64,000 nucleotides of DNA from Diploscapter coronatus (taxonomy: Eukaryota; Nematoda; Chromadorea; Rhabditida; Rhabditidae). The first letter of the stretch is position 1; every line of letters begins with the position of its first letter. The position numbers and the translations under genes are program-made. The stretch lies in contig OZ038423.1 in the NCBI GenBank assembly GCA_964036155.1, positions 56,373,249 to 56,437,248 of the forward strand. The letters are read 5' to 3'. The notes beneath the pieces were generated by a model that saw only the letters and a program-made list of their open reading frames with translations, was not told where the DNA came from and made no database searches. This document shows positions 1-11,398 of the stretch, piece after piece.

Positions 1-3000
1 CGTAATCGATTAGTTTGTGATCGACCCATTTCATTGTATTTTTCTCCCGACTGGACCAATTTATTCAGCTATTGTTGAGAAAAAATTGGTTACCGATTCC
101 GCCGAGCGAATTTCGTTTTTGATTTGCTCGATGGCGTTACGCTTCTCCCGTTCCCGGTCCCGTTCCTGAAATTTATGAATAAAATTCTAATCTGAAGACT
201 TTCTCGCTCAAATTGGCTACATCGCAACATGAAATGTCGACTTCGAACCGTTTCATACGCAATTTTTCCTATATCAGAAAATTGGGGTAGGAATTTGAGA
301 TCGAAAAAAAAACCCTTATATTTAGAAGAGCCAAATGAGTTTTCGGGATTGATAATCAAGGGAAAATCTGATATCAATGTGATCGGTGAGGTTAACCGGA
401 GCAGAATGTTTTTAGATCTCCGAAAATGGTTTAGTGGGAGCATAATTACGATCAGTTTTGCGCCAGTCATTTTCGCTGTTTTCCGACATGATACAAGGTT
501 AGAATTTTATTCTGCTCAAAATTATCCGTTTTTGCACAATTTCAATCAAAAATTTAATTATTCAATTTCGATGTGTAGTGAAATGTTGCCGTCTGGTGAA
601 ATAACTTTTTTTTTTTGCAAATTTTCAATTGCGATTTACTCAAGTGTACTCCAGGTTATTGAAAAACGATGGAAAACGGGGTTGGCAAAGATATCGGTAC
701 TTTCAGAATCTGTTTGAAAGTTGAATGAAAGCGCTTTTATTTGCGAGATATGGAATCCTGATGTTCAAATTTCGCAATTTTTGACGGTTTTGGGAGAATT
801 GTTCAATTGCGAAGCTTGAGGAAAATACCCAGTTTATCAGACAAAAACAATTTCCCATGCTTATCAAGTAGGAACCTGGCTATAGTTAGATTGAAAAAAG
901 TGGCCGAATATTTCAAATACATAATCGAATGCTAATTTTGGCATTCTGGCATTTCTAATTATATTTTATGTTGCAACAACCTTCAGGCAGTCGATTTGTT
1001 TGAAGAGAACAAAAAACGAACCGCCACTTGGATCTGCTCCATTTTGTCCCCACTCGCGCCCACAATGAACGCTCTCTCCGGCATTAAGTCCTTCAGCTCC
1101 TCCTCCTCTTCCGGCGACAAGCCCGTCATCATTTGCACCGAAGTCGACATTCCTAAACCGTTCTTCATTGTTCAACCTCAACTAAGGCTTCTTAGAAAGC
1201 TCATCCAGTTACTAGCCAGCCACTCATTTGGAAAGTTAGTCCAACCTATAGAATGAATTTTAGTTAATGAACTTTCCAAATTGGTAGTAATGAATGAACT
1301 GACAATGAATGAGTTCCCCAAGAATCCGTCAAATTCCATTTTCACTTTCGTTCATTCATGAACGAAAATGAAGTGTGATTAAAATTGGCTAATGCAGCGA
1401 TATTAGACATATATGCAAAAAGCTAATCCTCGTCGACTTAATTCGGATTTGGATTAAGGCTGGATTTGCGAGAGATAGCCCAACGAGGCGAGGAACGGCG
1501 GCGGTGCAAGTGATTAGGAGGGTTTCCGTGAGAACTAAATCAGTGCAAGTGCAGGGATTTCCTCGGATAACGAAAACATTGTTTTTACTTGAACAGGAGT
1601 TTTCAAAGTTCAAGAGCTTTACAATCGAAGCTGAAGATGAATTCGAAACTTTCGGTGAGATGCTGTGAAGTCAAAATTCGTTGCTTTTTGCAATGCACTC
1701 TTCCCGGAAAATCCCATAATTGACTCATTCTGTTATTTCGATCAGGGACGAATCATCCCCGATCGTATGCACTAATTAATGGCACTGTAAAGGGTCATTC
1801 AAAAGGTCGCATGGTTGCACCTTTCCGAAAGAAAGCCAATAGAGTGGCATCATAAGAAAAGTGTAACTCTTTGAACAAGCCTGTTGTAATCATCCATGCT
1901 TGTGCATGTAATGGATGGGCGAATATTCACCTACCGACGAGGAAGGAGTCCCCGGTTAACGTGGGTGGGGTAATCCTCTCCTCTTCCTCCTCGTCCTCGT
2001 CCTCTTCACGTTCGTCACTCTCGCCCGACGCGGTCTCGGGCACTTTCTCGTACGACATCGTTACTTTGTCGTCCTTCGGGGCTGATTCGGGTTTCGCCTG
2101 AAAATACCCATTTTGCGTATGTTTTTCTTTTCATGAGGGAATAAATTTGGATTTGCTTGAAAAAGTCAGCATTCATTTTGAAGATTTATCGCATTTTACG
2201 ATTGTTTTTGTCGTTGTTACAAATTCCCGCGCACGTGTTAGCAAAGAGCGCTCGCTGCAAAAACAACAACGAGTGAGCCAGGGCACATTCAAAGGGCGAC
2301 AGACAGAGAAAGACTATGGGAAAACGAGAGCGCACAATTCTAAACAAAGGAGAAAAACTGTAAGAGGGAATCGCACTAATGCGCAATACCCATCGGGGGC
2401 TTTGAAATTGGTCTGAAAGTGCAAAATTCGAAATTGCATCAAGTCTCATTTTGTTACAATGATACAAAATGAGTCATTCGTTGAGCTTTCACGGGAAATT
2501 TCAAATAACGCGCTCTTTTCCTTTTCGACTTTGACTTTGCATCATAACGTATCAACTACAATCTCGGGATTTTCCTTGGAAACACGTCGTGGGATTCGCG
2601 ATTTATAGTCGGATTTTCACATTACAAATCGAAAATAGCTTCATACTGTAGGAAAGAGGTAAAGAAAAATGATAAATGGGGCTTTTGAGAAGATGGGGGG
2701 TTTGACAAATGATTTCTTAAACTTGAAAATATCTGGAGTTGACTCATTTTTACACTTCGGCTTGAAGATCAACCTTAATTTTAAAGTTTGAAATTCGAAA
2801 AAGTAACATCATTGCTTCGTAACCAAACATAATATATCCCCTTTTCAAGAAATTTTTTAATCCACGATTCTATGATGTTATCACTGGGTTCGAAATCTGA
2901 AAGGTCGAAAACAAGAACAGAGAATTGTTTTAGGCCAGTCTCTCCTTTTCGCATGCTATTTCTCGCATTTCTAACCACTGGAAATAAGCGTGCGCCACCT

Positions 3001-6000
3001 ATACTGAGGACCGAATGATGCAATTTTTCCAGTTTGCCTTGAAGGCTTTGAACTTGGCATACCTCAGATTTACTGTCCTCGTCCTGCTCTTCCTCGTTAG
3101 CGTTGATCTTTTCCTCAACTTTATCTTTGACTTCGTCCTGTTTCGACTCATCCTTTGATTCATCTTCTTCCATGGGCTCGTCAATTTCAGGCGCAGCCTC
3201 CTTCTCCTTTTCCTTGTCTTTCTTTGGCGGGGTTGCTTCGGGTTCCTGAACGTTTTCCTGGTTCAACTTTCAGAAAAGGTTTACTGAACCTCAGTCGTTG
3301 CCTCCTTAGGACTCTCATCCTTGGCCTTTGACGTGGACGGTTGCTCCTCGGCGTCTAAATTTTGTCCTTGGAATTTTGTCGGTACTTGTAAATTGCCCAC
3401 CATGCTCACTGCTTGATGAACTGCTTTCTTCACGGATATCACCGCCAGCTAGTCTTCGGGGTCGTTTTCTTGGGGTCTAAAATCGAGGCTTCAATCTTGA
3501 TGTTCAAAGTTGTTTTTGTTGAAAGATATTATCAACATTCTTCTTCTTTATTAACCTTCTCCATAAACGATTGAAATTAAAAAAAAAAAACTACAAATTT
3601 ACACTACCTCATCCTTTTCCTTCTCCTCTTTCTTGGGTTGTCCTCTGCCTCTTCTTGGAGGAGGCGTAGGCGGGGTCTCCTTCTCTTTTACCTCTTTGAC
3701 CTCTTTCGTACCGCCACCGCTGCTTCCAGCCGAGCCACGCCCTCGTTTCTGACCACTTCCGCCTAAAATGGAGCTTGAATTTATGGTCCATTAAATTAAA
3801 TCGATTTTTTTTTAAATTGAACACTTATGAACTTCGACTTTGGCTTTTAGAATTTCCAAATTCAAATTCTATTGAACTCCTATTTGCGAAATTAAGCCAG
3901 TATTTTATCTCGAAAACTTAGATGAAATTTACAAATGCATAATGGTTGAATGAGTGAACTTTCTGAGACAAAATGAACTGATCGAATATTTGAGGTACCT
4001 GCAGCGGGTTCCTTCTTCTTCTTGGTAGCTTCGAATTCCTCCAGCAAACGTTCATCGAAAATGTTCTCGCGCGGTTCCCATGTGTTGTGCCTGAAAACGG
4101 TCATCATTCATGTTGTCCGCGTTTGTTGAATTCTTTATGACTGAGAGAATAGTCGTGTGTGTGTGTGTGTGTGAAAGGAAGCGGGGAAGAAATTTTAATG
4201 AGTCAGGAGGGATTTGCATTTTTGTTTCAATGGAAAGAAACAATTGCCCTATTTTTAATTTCGACAATTTTTTGAAGTAAATTTCATCTTTCCTACTTTA
4301 GAATTGAAGCTGTTAGAAATTTCAAGTCCCCGAAGTTACTGTGGTTTCGAAATTATTGGGTACAAAATAACATCGCGCTGTGCGAGACTTTGTTGTCAAC
4401 TCGTGTATGTCCAGTCATTTCTCAACCCCCTCTTCTCTCACACTATTTTACTTCGCCTTCAAATGACAGTAATCTATAGTGCGCATCTATACAAAAAAAG
4501 GAGAAAACACTTCGCAAACGCAGAGAAGCCAGAGATACAGACGCAAGGCTAGAGGAGAGAGAAGCCAGAGGAAATTATGACAGCCGACTGGACACAGAGA
4601 ATTGGAAAAGGGAAAAGACGCAGAGTAGGGAGGAAAGAAAGGGGCGAAATTAAGGACCCACGAGGGCCCTGACAGCGCAAGATTTACGGACGGATCCCTA
4701 GAACTACGACGGAATTGCTATACACTAGTTGCGGAAACATCAAAATGTTTCTAAAGTTGCGTTTTCTTTCGCAACTTTGTTGTTTTGAAGGTGAAAACAT
4801 TTTAGCCTGTCTATTGAAAAATCAAACTACAAAATGAAAAAAGCTGGTGAGATTTCTGAAAATGTCAATCAAGAGAAATTTTGTACATGGAAAATCTGTC
4901 AGATTTGAATGTGAAATAAGAATTTAGGATAGGCTAAAATTAGGCGCAATTGAGAAATAATTGAATTCTGCATGAATAAGATAGGAAGGGACTGAGAGAT
5001 ATTGAAATCGGGGTCTCGGAAAAAGGGAAAATCAATAAAACTTATTTTTATGGAAAATTCGCTTACTTGCTACTCCATCCTTTCCACTTGACAAGATACT
5101 CTGTGGTTCCCTGAAATTTCAAAACTTAATTGATTTTTTGTCCATTTTTGGTATTTGCTCGGATTCTGATATAGGTTTTCTTGGTTTTGGAAAGTTAATG
5201 GAACAAAAATACGATAAAGTTTTTACTATTCTACGAACGAGATTTTCTGGTATGACAGTCGCATCTATTCTGTGCTATAAATCTTCTCTATCTTGCGTCA
5301 AAGATATTCTAGAGATACAGATAAAAATAATATCTTCTAGAAAAATGACCGGATGATTTTCCGATGAATAGAGACAAAGCGTCCGCGTTACGGTTAGTAC
5401 CAGTTCAAGTGGCGAGTGTCGATATCTTCTAGAGGGTCAACTAGAGAAATGATGATCGATTGATTAACGATAAAGTGGTCAGAAAGAGGCAAATGATAGA
5501 TTTTCGGCGTGATTATCGGCGCTGATAATTCTCATTTTCTCATTAGTCGAATCTGATAAGGGAGGGTTGATTAGACTAGAAATCGTACTATTTTTTACTC
5601 TTGTGTCAGAGTTTTCATGGACTTTTGATTGGTTTCTTCGAAGCTGAAGCTATGCCAATAACGTTGAAATTTATGCTGATTTTTTCTCGGATATCAAATT
5701 TAGAGATCCCTCTGTGTCCCCACGTACCACAGATTTTTACCTAATAATGACAAGGTCCGTTCCTTCATTTCCTGCAGCGAGCACAGCATTACCGTGTTGC
5801 CATAGCACTAACCAATTAGAACAAGACTACCGGTGCACAAACCCATCAAGCCGCGTAGGTACATGGCATATTTTACTAGGTTTTTTCACGGATGAATGAG
5901 TGGTGGGGCGAAAATCGTAATGGACTTATGCAATGTTCGTGTAGTAATCTACTAATATGCAAACACCCTGCTCAAAAATGAATTTTTTGTCATATTCTGT

Positions 6001-6788
6001 GGCAAATTTCTAATGTTTCATAAAAAATTTAAGATCGTCAAATTTGTGCACTTTTTCTAACCTATTAATCCTTCCAAAATAAGCCTCATTTCAAATTCCC
6101 GAATTCCTGAAAATTTCGATTTTGGCCTATTTGATCTTCGGGGGGTGTTGGCTATCTTTTCTCCCCTACTTCCCCTTGCGCTCTCTTTCCGACTAATAAT
6201 ACGCGGGTGCTATGCGCGCATTCCCTATTCCTCAGCCTCTAACGCTATTTCGCCGTTTCTTCCCATCTTTTCCCTCAGTTTTCCCTCGTCTTTTCCACTT
6301 TTCAATCGATATTCCTCTCTTACATCAAAAATAGCACCACACTCATATGCAAAATACAACGAAAGACCGAAGATTCAAATTATAGACGAGCATGGTAAAA
6401 TTGCCTAGAGAATAATTACAGAAAGCGCTAACGATGATGAAGTCTCGGGCTGGCCTACATTTGCAAAATAGTGAAATTTTTAAAGGAGTATAAAATTAAA
6501 AGGAAAAACCGTTGAAAATGTGTCACAGAATCAGAGCCAATATTTTTCATTTTGAAAACAAGTTGACACTGATTTTTGGTCTCCTAGAACAAAAAAATCC
6601 AAGTTGTTTATTTTTTGTTGAAATAAGATCTTCTCGCTTTCAGATGGTATTTCGCTGTTACAAAAATCGATGCCAACTTTCCGAGTAGAATTTCTTGAAA
6701 ATCGACAAAATGAAAAACCTACCTTTCTTTTCCTCTCTTTGAGCAGTTTTTCGACGGCGAAAACGTTGCCTTCGTCTATCGGCTCCAT
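1..6788 (-). CDS. Polycomb (CBX)-type chromodomain protein, 3' end beyond the left edge
   Basis: Likely a nuclear reader of methylated histone H3. Exons in transcript order: 6788-6723, 5110-5067, 4090-3999, 3762-3608, 3448-3290, 3245-3063, 2097-1935, then less certainly 1152-1022, 165-94 and 50-1. The first three encode a complete chromodomain (about residues 9-60). It contains EYLVKWKGW and SSKHNTWEPRENI, the Polycomb/CBX form rather than the HP1 form. F10, W31 and W34 fit the aromatic cage. The rest is low-complexity: Gly/Arg with an AT-hook-like RRGRGQPKK, Thr-Pro, then long Lys/Glu blocks. Intron phases join in frame throughout. The model could end at the TGA at 1927-1929 instead of splicing onward at 1934. 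The exon at 1152 begins at an internal TTTAG and is plausible rather than proven. ATG 6788 lies 8 nt inside a TTTCAG site, suggesting trans-splicing. No Pc box is visible, but the C-terminus is outside the window. C. elegans cec-type chromodomain proteins are the main alternative assignment. Confidence 0.8.
4155..4173. repeat. (GT)n microsatellite
   Basis: An uninterrupted GT run of 19 nt in intron 2 of the chromodomain gene. A second GT run lies at 6922-6937, upstream of that gene. Confidence 0.9.
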
Positions 6789-6796
6789 TTTTTTCG

Positions 6797-6799
6797 CTG
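6797..6799 (-). promoter_or_regulatory. Probable trans-splice acceptor of the chromodomain gene
   Basis: The minus strand reads CCTCGTTTCAG and then 8 nt to the start codon. No coding exon joins from upstream, so this is either a spliced-leader acceptor or the end of a 5' UTR intron. Confidence 0.5.
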
Positions 6800-9434
6800 A
6801 AACGAGGAAACATCGATAAAATGAAGATATGCAAATATAAAAGAATAGGACTAAATATGGCATAAAACAATCATAAACAAAACTAAAACGGTGTGGTTGT
6901 CTATGTCTGTCTCTAGAAAGTTGTGTGTGTGTGTGTGCGAGAGGAATAGGAAAAAGACAGGGATAGAGAGAGAGAGTGGTAGTGCTAGCAGGAAAGACAT
7001 CGTTGAGAAACGAGAAAAATATGAAATAGTCATTGAAAGCAAGAGAAACAAGAGACGGAGACGAGAGAAATAGCGTGTGAAAGACGACGGGCCTTCGCAC
7101 ACTCCGCATTTCTCTCTTTCTGCAAATTTTCCCCTCGCTTCTCTGCGTTATCTCGTTTTCCAATAATCTTTAGAGGTTTTTATCTGGGTCTCTAAAATTG
7201 CCATGCTATTTTCATATTGGCCATTTCAAAGCGCAGTGTCTCCGTCCGACCTTCGTTCCCGCACAACACACCCAATCTATACACCCTCGCCGAAAGAAAA
7301 AAGAAAGATGCTCTTTTTCTCTGGCGAAATTATTTCCTTTTCATCGCGCTATTTCATTCCTCGTCGTCTTTTATCTAGCGCTATGATTTTCTCCTTTAAC
7401 GCTATTTATTCCTCTCAATAGCACTATTTCAAAGCTTTTTCCTTCTCTAAAGCTATTGCAACTTTCTCACACCCTTTCAAACCTTTGGCAACATTTTCCT
7501 AAACCCCTCCTCGTCTGGACTCTCCCTGCGACACTGATAATGTGCGGGGAAGCACTCCATTTTCCCTTGCCTTTTTTTCTTTTTCTCGAACGCACCACAT
7601 TTTGCAGCGAATCATCAATGTCCATTAGACGTTGGAGAATCAAGAAACTCGAAAATCGAAACTAAAAAGTAGAACAAAATGAAGGTACAAAAGCAAAAGA
7701 TAAACATAGCTCAAATCTACATGCAGGATCTCAGAATCTCGCAAAGAAATACATAAATATTATATTTTCATATCACTTTGATCTAAAATCTAAGCAATGC
7801 AGATTTTTGCATAAACATTACAAACGATCGCAGAAAACCCTCCATGAAATTTCACTTTTCCAACTTTCTAGCTGGAATTTTATTCATTTTTCTGAGCTCT
7901 TCAAAATTTATCCAGAAAAAACTCGAATCTCTGATTCCCACGCGTATCTCTAACTAAACATTCGTTTGCGAGTGAGTGAGTGCCTGTTCATCATCATTGC
8001 CGCTGTAACAACATGCTGCTACGGCCCTATGCCTTACCCAGACGGTTATTTATACAGTCTCCCACTGTTAACACTATTAGCCCTTTATGCCTACGTCTTC
8101 CTGTCGGCACTCATTTTGGTACTGTTTCTCTTCATCCATCACGCTCTCAATAGGCACTTTTACTTCCTGTTCGGGAATCCCCCATATCTCAACAAAAATG
8201 CATTATCCAACAATGTGGAAAGTTCTTGAAGTTATCAGACAAAAATCGAGTAGGAAAAAGACAATTTGAAATTGTAGTTCTTCAAACCGAGAAATCTCAA
8301 TTTCATAGGGATTATGTATAGCCTAATGAGCGCTTACCCCGACCACACACGAGAAAGGGAAGACCCATCTAACGCTAATGGTAAATGCCACTTAGACTGA
8401 GAATATAAGGGCTTTGGGGATTTTGAGCTAAAATTTCAAATCTACCATGCTAAATACAATGTTGTTGTTTTCCAAGTAAAGTATTGGTTAGGCGTTCTAA
8501 TGGACTGAATTAATAGAGAATCTACTATTTACTCTACTCATTTGCATATTAATCATTCAGTAATTCATAAATATTTATGTTTCGTCAGAATACGAAAATG
8601 CTGCGGCTGCAGCCTCGTGCGGTCAAACCTCCTTCTTACTGCATTCTGAGAACGACAAAGCCCAATCCCAGGAGGCACTACCAGAGTACATCAAAGAAAT
8701 GAGACGACCCTTTGCGAGTGACACAAAAAGATTGAAATCGCCTATTTTATCAGACGAAACTCAAGCAAATTGAACGTTTCATTCTGTTTCTTGTTGCTAA
8801 TAATTTGCAGCTACATTTTCAAAAGAAACAAATAGAAATTTTCGAATTTTGGCATCATCAAAACTTCCTTCCCCCAACTCTCCGAACTCGTGAAACAATA
8901 GGGAAACCCGATTTGGAAAACATTTTTCAGCAAATATCAGCGCCATCTTTGGTTACTTTGCTATCTCTGGATTGTTGGCAAATTTTTATGATCCAATCCT
9001 CGGAAAAAGTTTCTGGTTCGCAGCTGAACCAATTTTAGCGAGACTTTTCATGATGAGGATTAGATCGACATTTACTACTGTATTTCTTCAGGCACACTTC
9101 CCTACTACTACAACTTCCGAATCTCTATAATTTCGCCCTTCGATCCCTCCTCCGCTTCTAATCGAGAAGACGCAATTTCGATAGACACGGGGAAAGTTGC
9201 TAGTCACCCGACGAGAGAGCGACGGAGAGGCCCCTAGAGATGCAAAGCGTCACGACGAAATAGTGGCAGACAGGCTGTACGCGTTGATTGGCTTACACGA
9301 GAGACCGGGGCGCAAAGATGGAAAGAAATTTCCACGCGTCGCGGTCGTGCGCACTCCCCTATACCCGCCTCACCACGGAACATACTGTGTGTGCCCAGCT
9401 GAAGGAAACGCGAGGCCAGCGCTGCTACACTCCT

Positions 9435-9455
9435 CTCTCTGCGCTCTCTCAAATT
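9435..9455. repeat. Repeated CTCTCTGCGCTCTCT motif, copy 1
   Basis: CTCTCTGCGCTCTCT followed by CAAATT. The copy at 10318-10338 matches at 20 of 21 positions. Both sit in the GC-rich patches between the two Polycomb-like genes. Pyrimidine words built around TGCG are common in nematode promoters, so a regulatory role is possible but unproven. Confidence 0.6.
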
Positions 9456-10242
9456 CCCACAATGACTGCCTCGCCTGTCAAAGTAAAGGAACGGGTCCTT
9501 TCTCATCCACAGAATAATTTCATTTTCACGCGAATTCATCGATGTTCTTCTTTTCGAAGATTTATGTTTTGGACCGAATTTTTCGCTCGAAATATCATTG
9601 ATAAGGCTGGCATTTCGAAGGTTTTAATGCTTCGCTTTTTTCTGTCCTCTCTCTTCACTCATCTAACAATCGATGTTCTGCTTGTCAGTCAGCCGCGTCG
9701 ACCAATCGGCATTCGAGGGGCGTGTCCGACTGGGGATTGGCTTGACTCCGCCCCACGGCTGCGTTTCGCTCCTCTTCCTCCCTGGCCCCTATAGCCAATT
9801 TCGCCCCGTTCTCTCCACCCTCTCATCTTCCCACGGTCTATGCATCGTCGTTTCGTCTTTCCACACTCTCTATCCCTTTGCTTCCCCATCACGAACTTGT
9901 GCCGACACTAGCCATCTACAATTCCGTACTTTCGCATTTTGCGGATCCAACTCCCACCCACAAATTTTTCAAATCCGGTAGGCTGATTTCCCAAAGCGCT
10001 CTAAGTTATCGTAGACCATGAAATCCGGTGAGACTTTTGGATTTTCAAGATTAGCCGAGACTTGTGTAGCTTATTTTATCAGTGATTATGGTAGCTTTTC
10101 TCGAGCTCAAACGCTAAAAGGATAATCCGGGAATTGATCGGAGCTTTCGGGGCGGAATTTTGCAATCTGAATGGCTATCCGCATTCGACTGCATTACCCC
10201 TTTCACCCTCACTTTGTCATTCTGTAATCGGCACCGCGAGGC

Positions 10243-10256
10243 GCGTCGCGCGACGC
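10243..10256. repeat. Perfect 14-bp CpG-rich palindrome
   Basis: GCGTCGCGCGACGC equals its own reverse complement. It stands out because the surrounding genome is AT-rich. It could be a dimeric transcription-factor site; nothing more can be read from sequence. Confidence 0.6.
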
Positions 10257-10317
10257 CGCACGCGACTACCGCATCTTTTTCTCTTCGCCCTCTGCGCCTA
10301 TTTCTCACTCCAGCCGA

Positions 10318-10338
10318 CTCTCTGCGCTCTCTTAAATT
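10318..10338. repeat. Repeated CTCTCTGCGCTCTCT motif, copy 2
   Basis: Same motif as 9435-9455 with one C-to-T change. It lies 62 nt downstream of the GC-rich palindrome at 10243-10256. Confidence 0.6.
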
Positions 10339-11395
10339 AAGCCCCTATTTCTCCTCCGTCGAGAGAAATATTTCGGGTAAACAGAGAGATAAACAAATTT
10401 GTCTGATACTAGATGTTAGAGGGAGTGCCAATTTTGCTAGCCCCCTCCAATTTCAAAGTTCACCGCCATTTACTGTACTGTATTCTTTTTCGTAAACACT
10501 TTCAAACTAATGTTTCTGGGGAGATGCGCGTTCGATCAACTCTAATTGCGCAATTTAGCTCTTTTCACACTTGTTATATGCATATTGGTGAGTTTTGCCT
10601 GATGGGACAAAGCGGATAATGACTATGGTAATCCCCTATATGACGTGTTGATAGACTTTAGCGCCTACAGTCCATATTTAGACTGGGCGGGGATCAAAGG
10701 ATCATTGCTTATTCATTATGACCCCCAGATAATAGTGTCCACCCCGACCACGCCCTCGTACTGCTTCTTAATAGATCTACGAATTTCCTGTGTACTGTAG
10801 ACTTGTCTCTTTACATTTATTTGAGAACACAATGCGGAAAACTCGTTTTCCACATCTCTTCACTTAATTTACAGTTTTCGTTGCGCCATTTCGATTTCGA
10901 CACTGCATTTTTGATAGAAAGGGACGATTATGGAGAGAGCTGTTCTGGTAAGGCGATAAGATTAGGGTATTTTTATTTGATACGCTATCAATATTGATTA
11001 TTTCGATGCTACTACTGTGTCTATCGCAATTTCTACAATTTATCACCGTCTTACGCGTGGGAAGACCAAATAGAGGGCTGAAAATGCGTTCTTCAAGCGC
11101 TTTTCAGCTTTATTGTTCTGCAAGCCAGTACTAATCCTGAGAATTTATTCTTGTCAAAAAGCGTCTTATCTTCTAGAGGAGTTAGTCAAAATACTGTACC
11201 AAACAAATTCCTATTCACTAGTAGTTCTTTATCGTGTTTCCTCCTTATTTCCTCCCCATTTCTTACCCTCATGACCCTGATATCGGCATACTTCAAAGAG
11301 CCTACATCCATGATTCGTTCGTTTAATAACCGTCCAACCATCGTGCAGCAATTATCGCCTTAGTTGGCTAATTAAGTGGATTAATTGGCTATGTT

Positions 11396-11398
11396 TAG
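11396..11398 (+). promoter_or_regulatory. Splice acceptor directly abutting the PCGF start codon
   Basis: TATGTTTAG is followed immediately by the ATG. With no upstream coding exon this fits a spliced-leader site with essentially no genomic 5' UTR, though an upstream non-coding exon is also possible. Confidence 0.5.

Larger units (their letters stand above)
6800..11395. other. Divergent intergenic region between the two Polycomb-like genes
   Basis: About 4.6 kb with no convincing coding exon. It holds pyrimidine-rich stretches (6150-6320, 7220-7580), a (GT)n run, and two GC/CpG-rich patches (about 9190-9480 and 10220-10330). A 21-nt motif is repeated at 9435-9455 and 10318-10338, and a perfect 14-bp palindrome lies at 10243-10256. 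Promoters of both flanking genes must lie here or in distal outrons. Open frames in this stretch have no splice-supported continuation or recognisable motif. Confidence 0.7.

Noticed and set aside
229..717. A 162-codon plus-strand frame near the left edge
   Set aside because: Composition typical of AT-rich non-coding DNA with Phe/Ser/Ile runs, no homology recognised, and it lies in a probable intron of the chromodomain gene.
6531..7163. A 210-codon minus-strand open frame around the chromodomain start exon
   Set aside because: Only the MEPIDEG... part is coding. The upstream portion is low-complexity Phe/Ser/Leu and precedes a TTTCAG acceptor, and the downstream portion continues past the exon 1 donor into an intron.
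9288..9794. A 168-codon plus-strand open frame in the GC-rich patch
   Set aside because: No domain, Cys/Arg-rich random composition, overlapping frames on both strands, and no splice partners. GC-rich DNA has few stop codons by chance.
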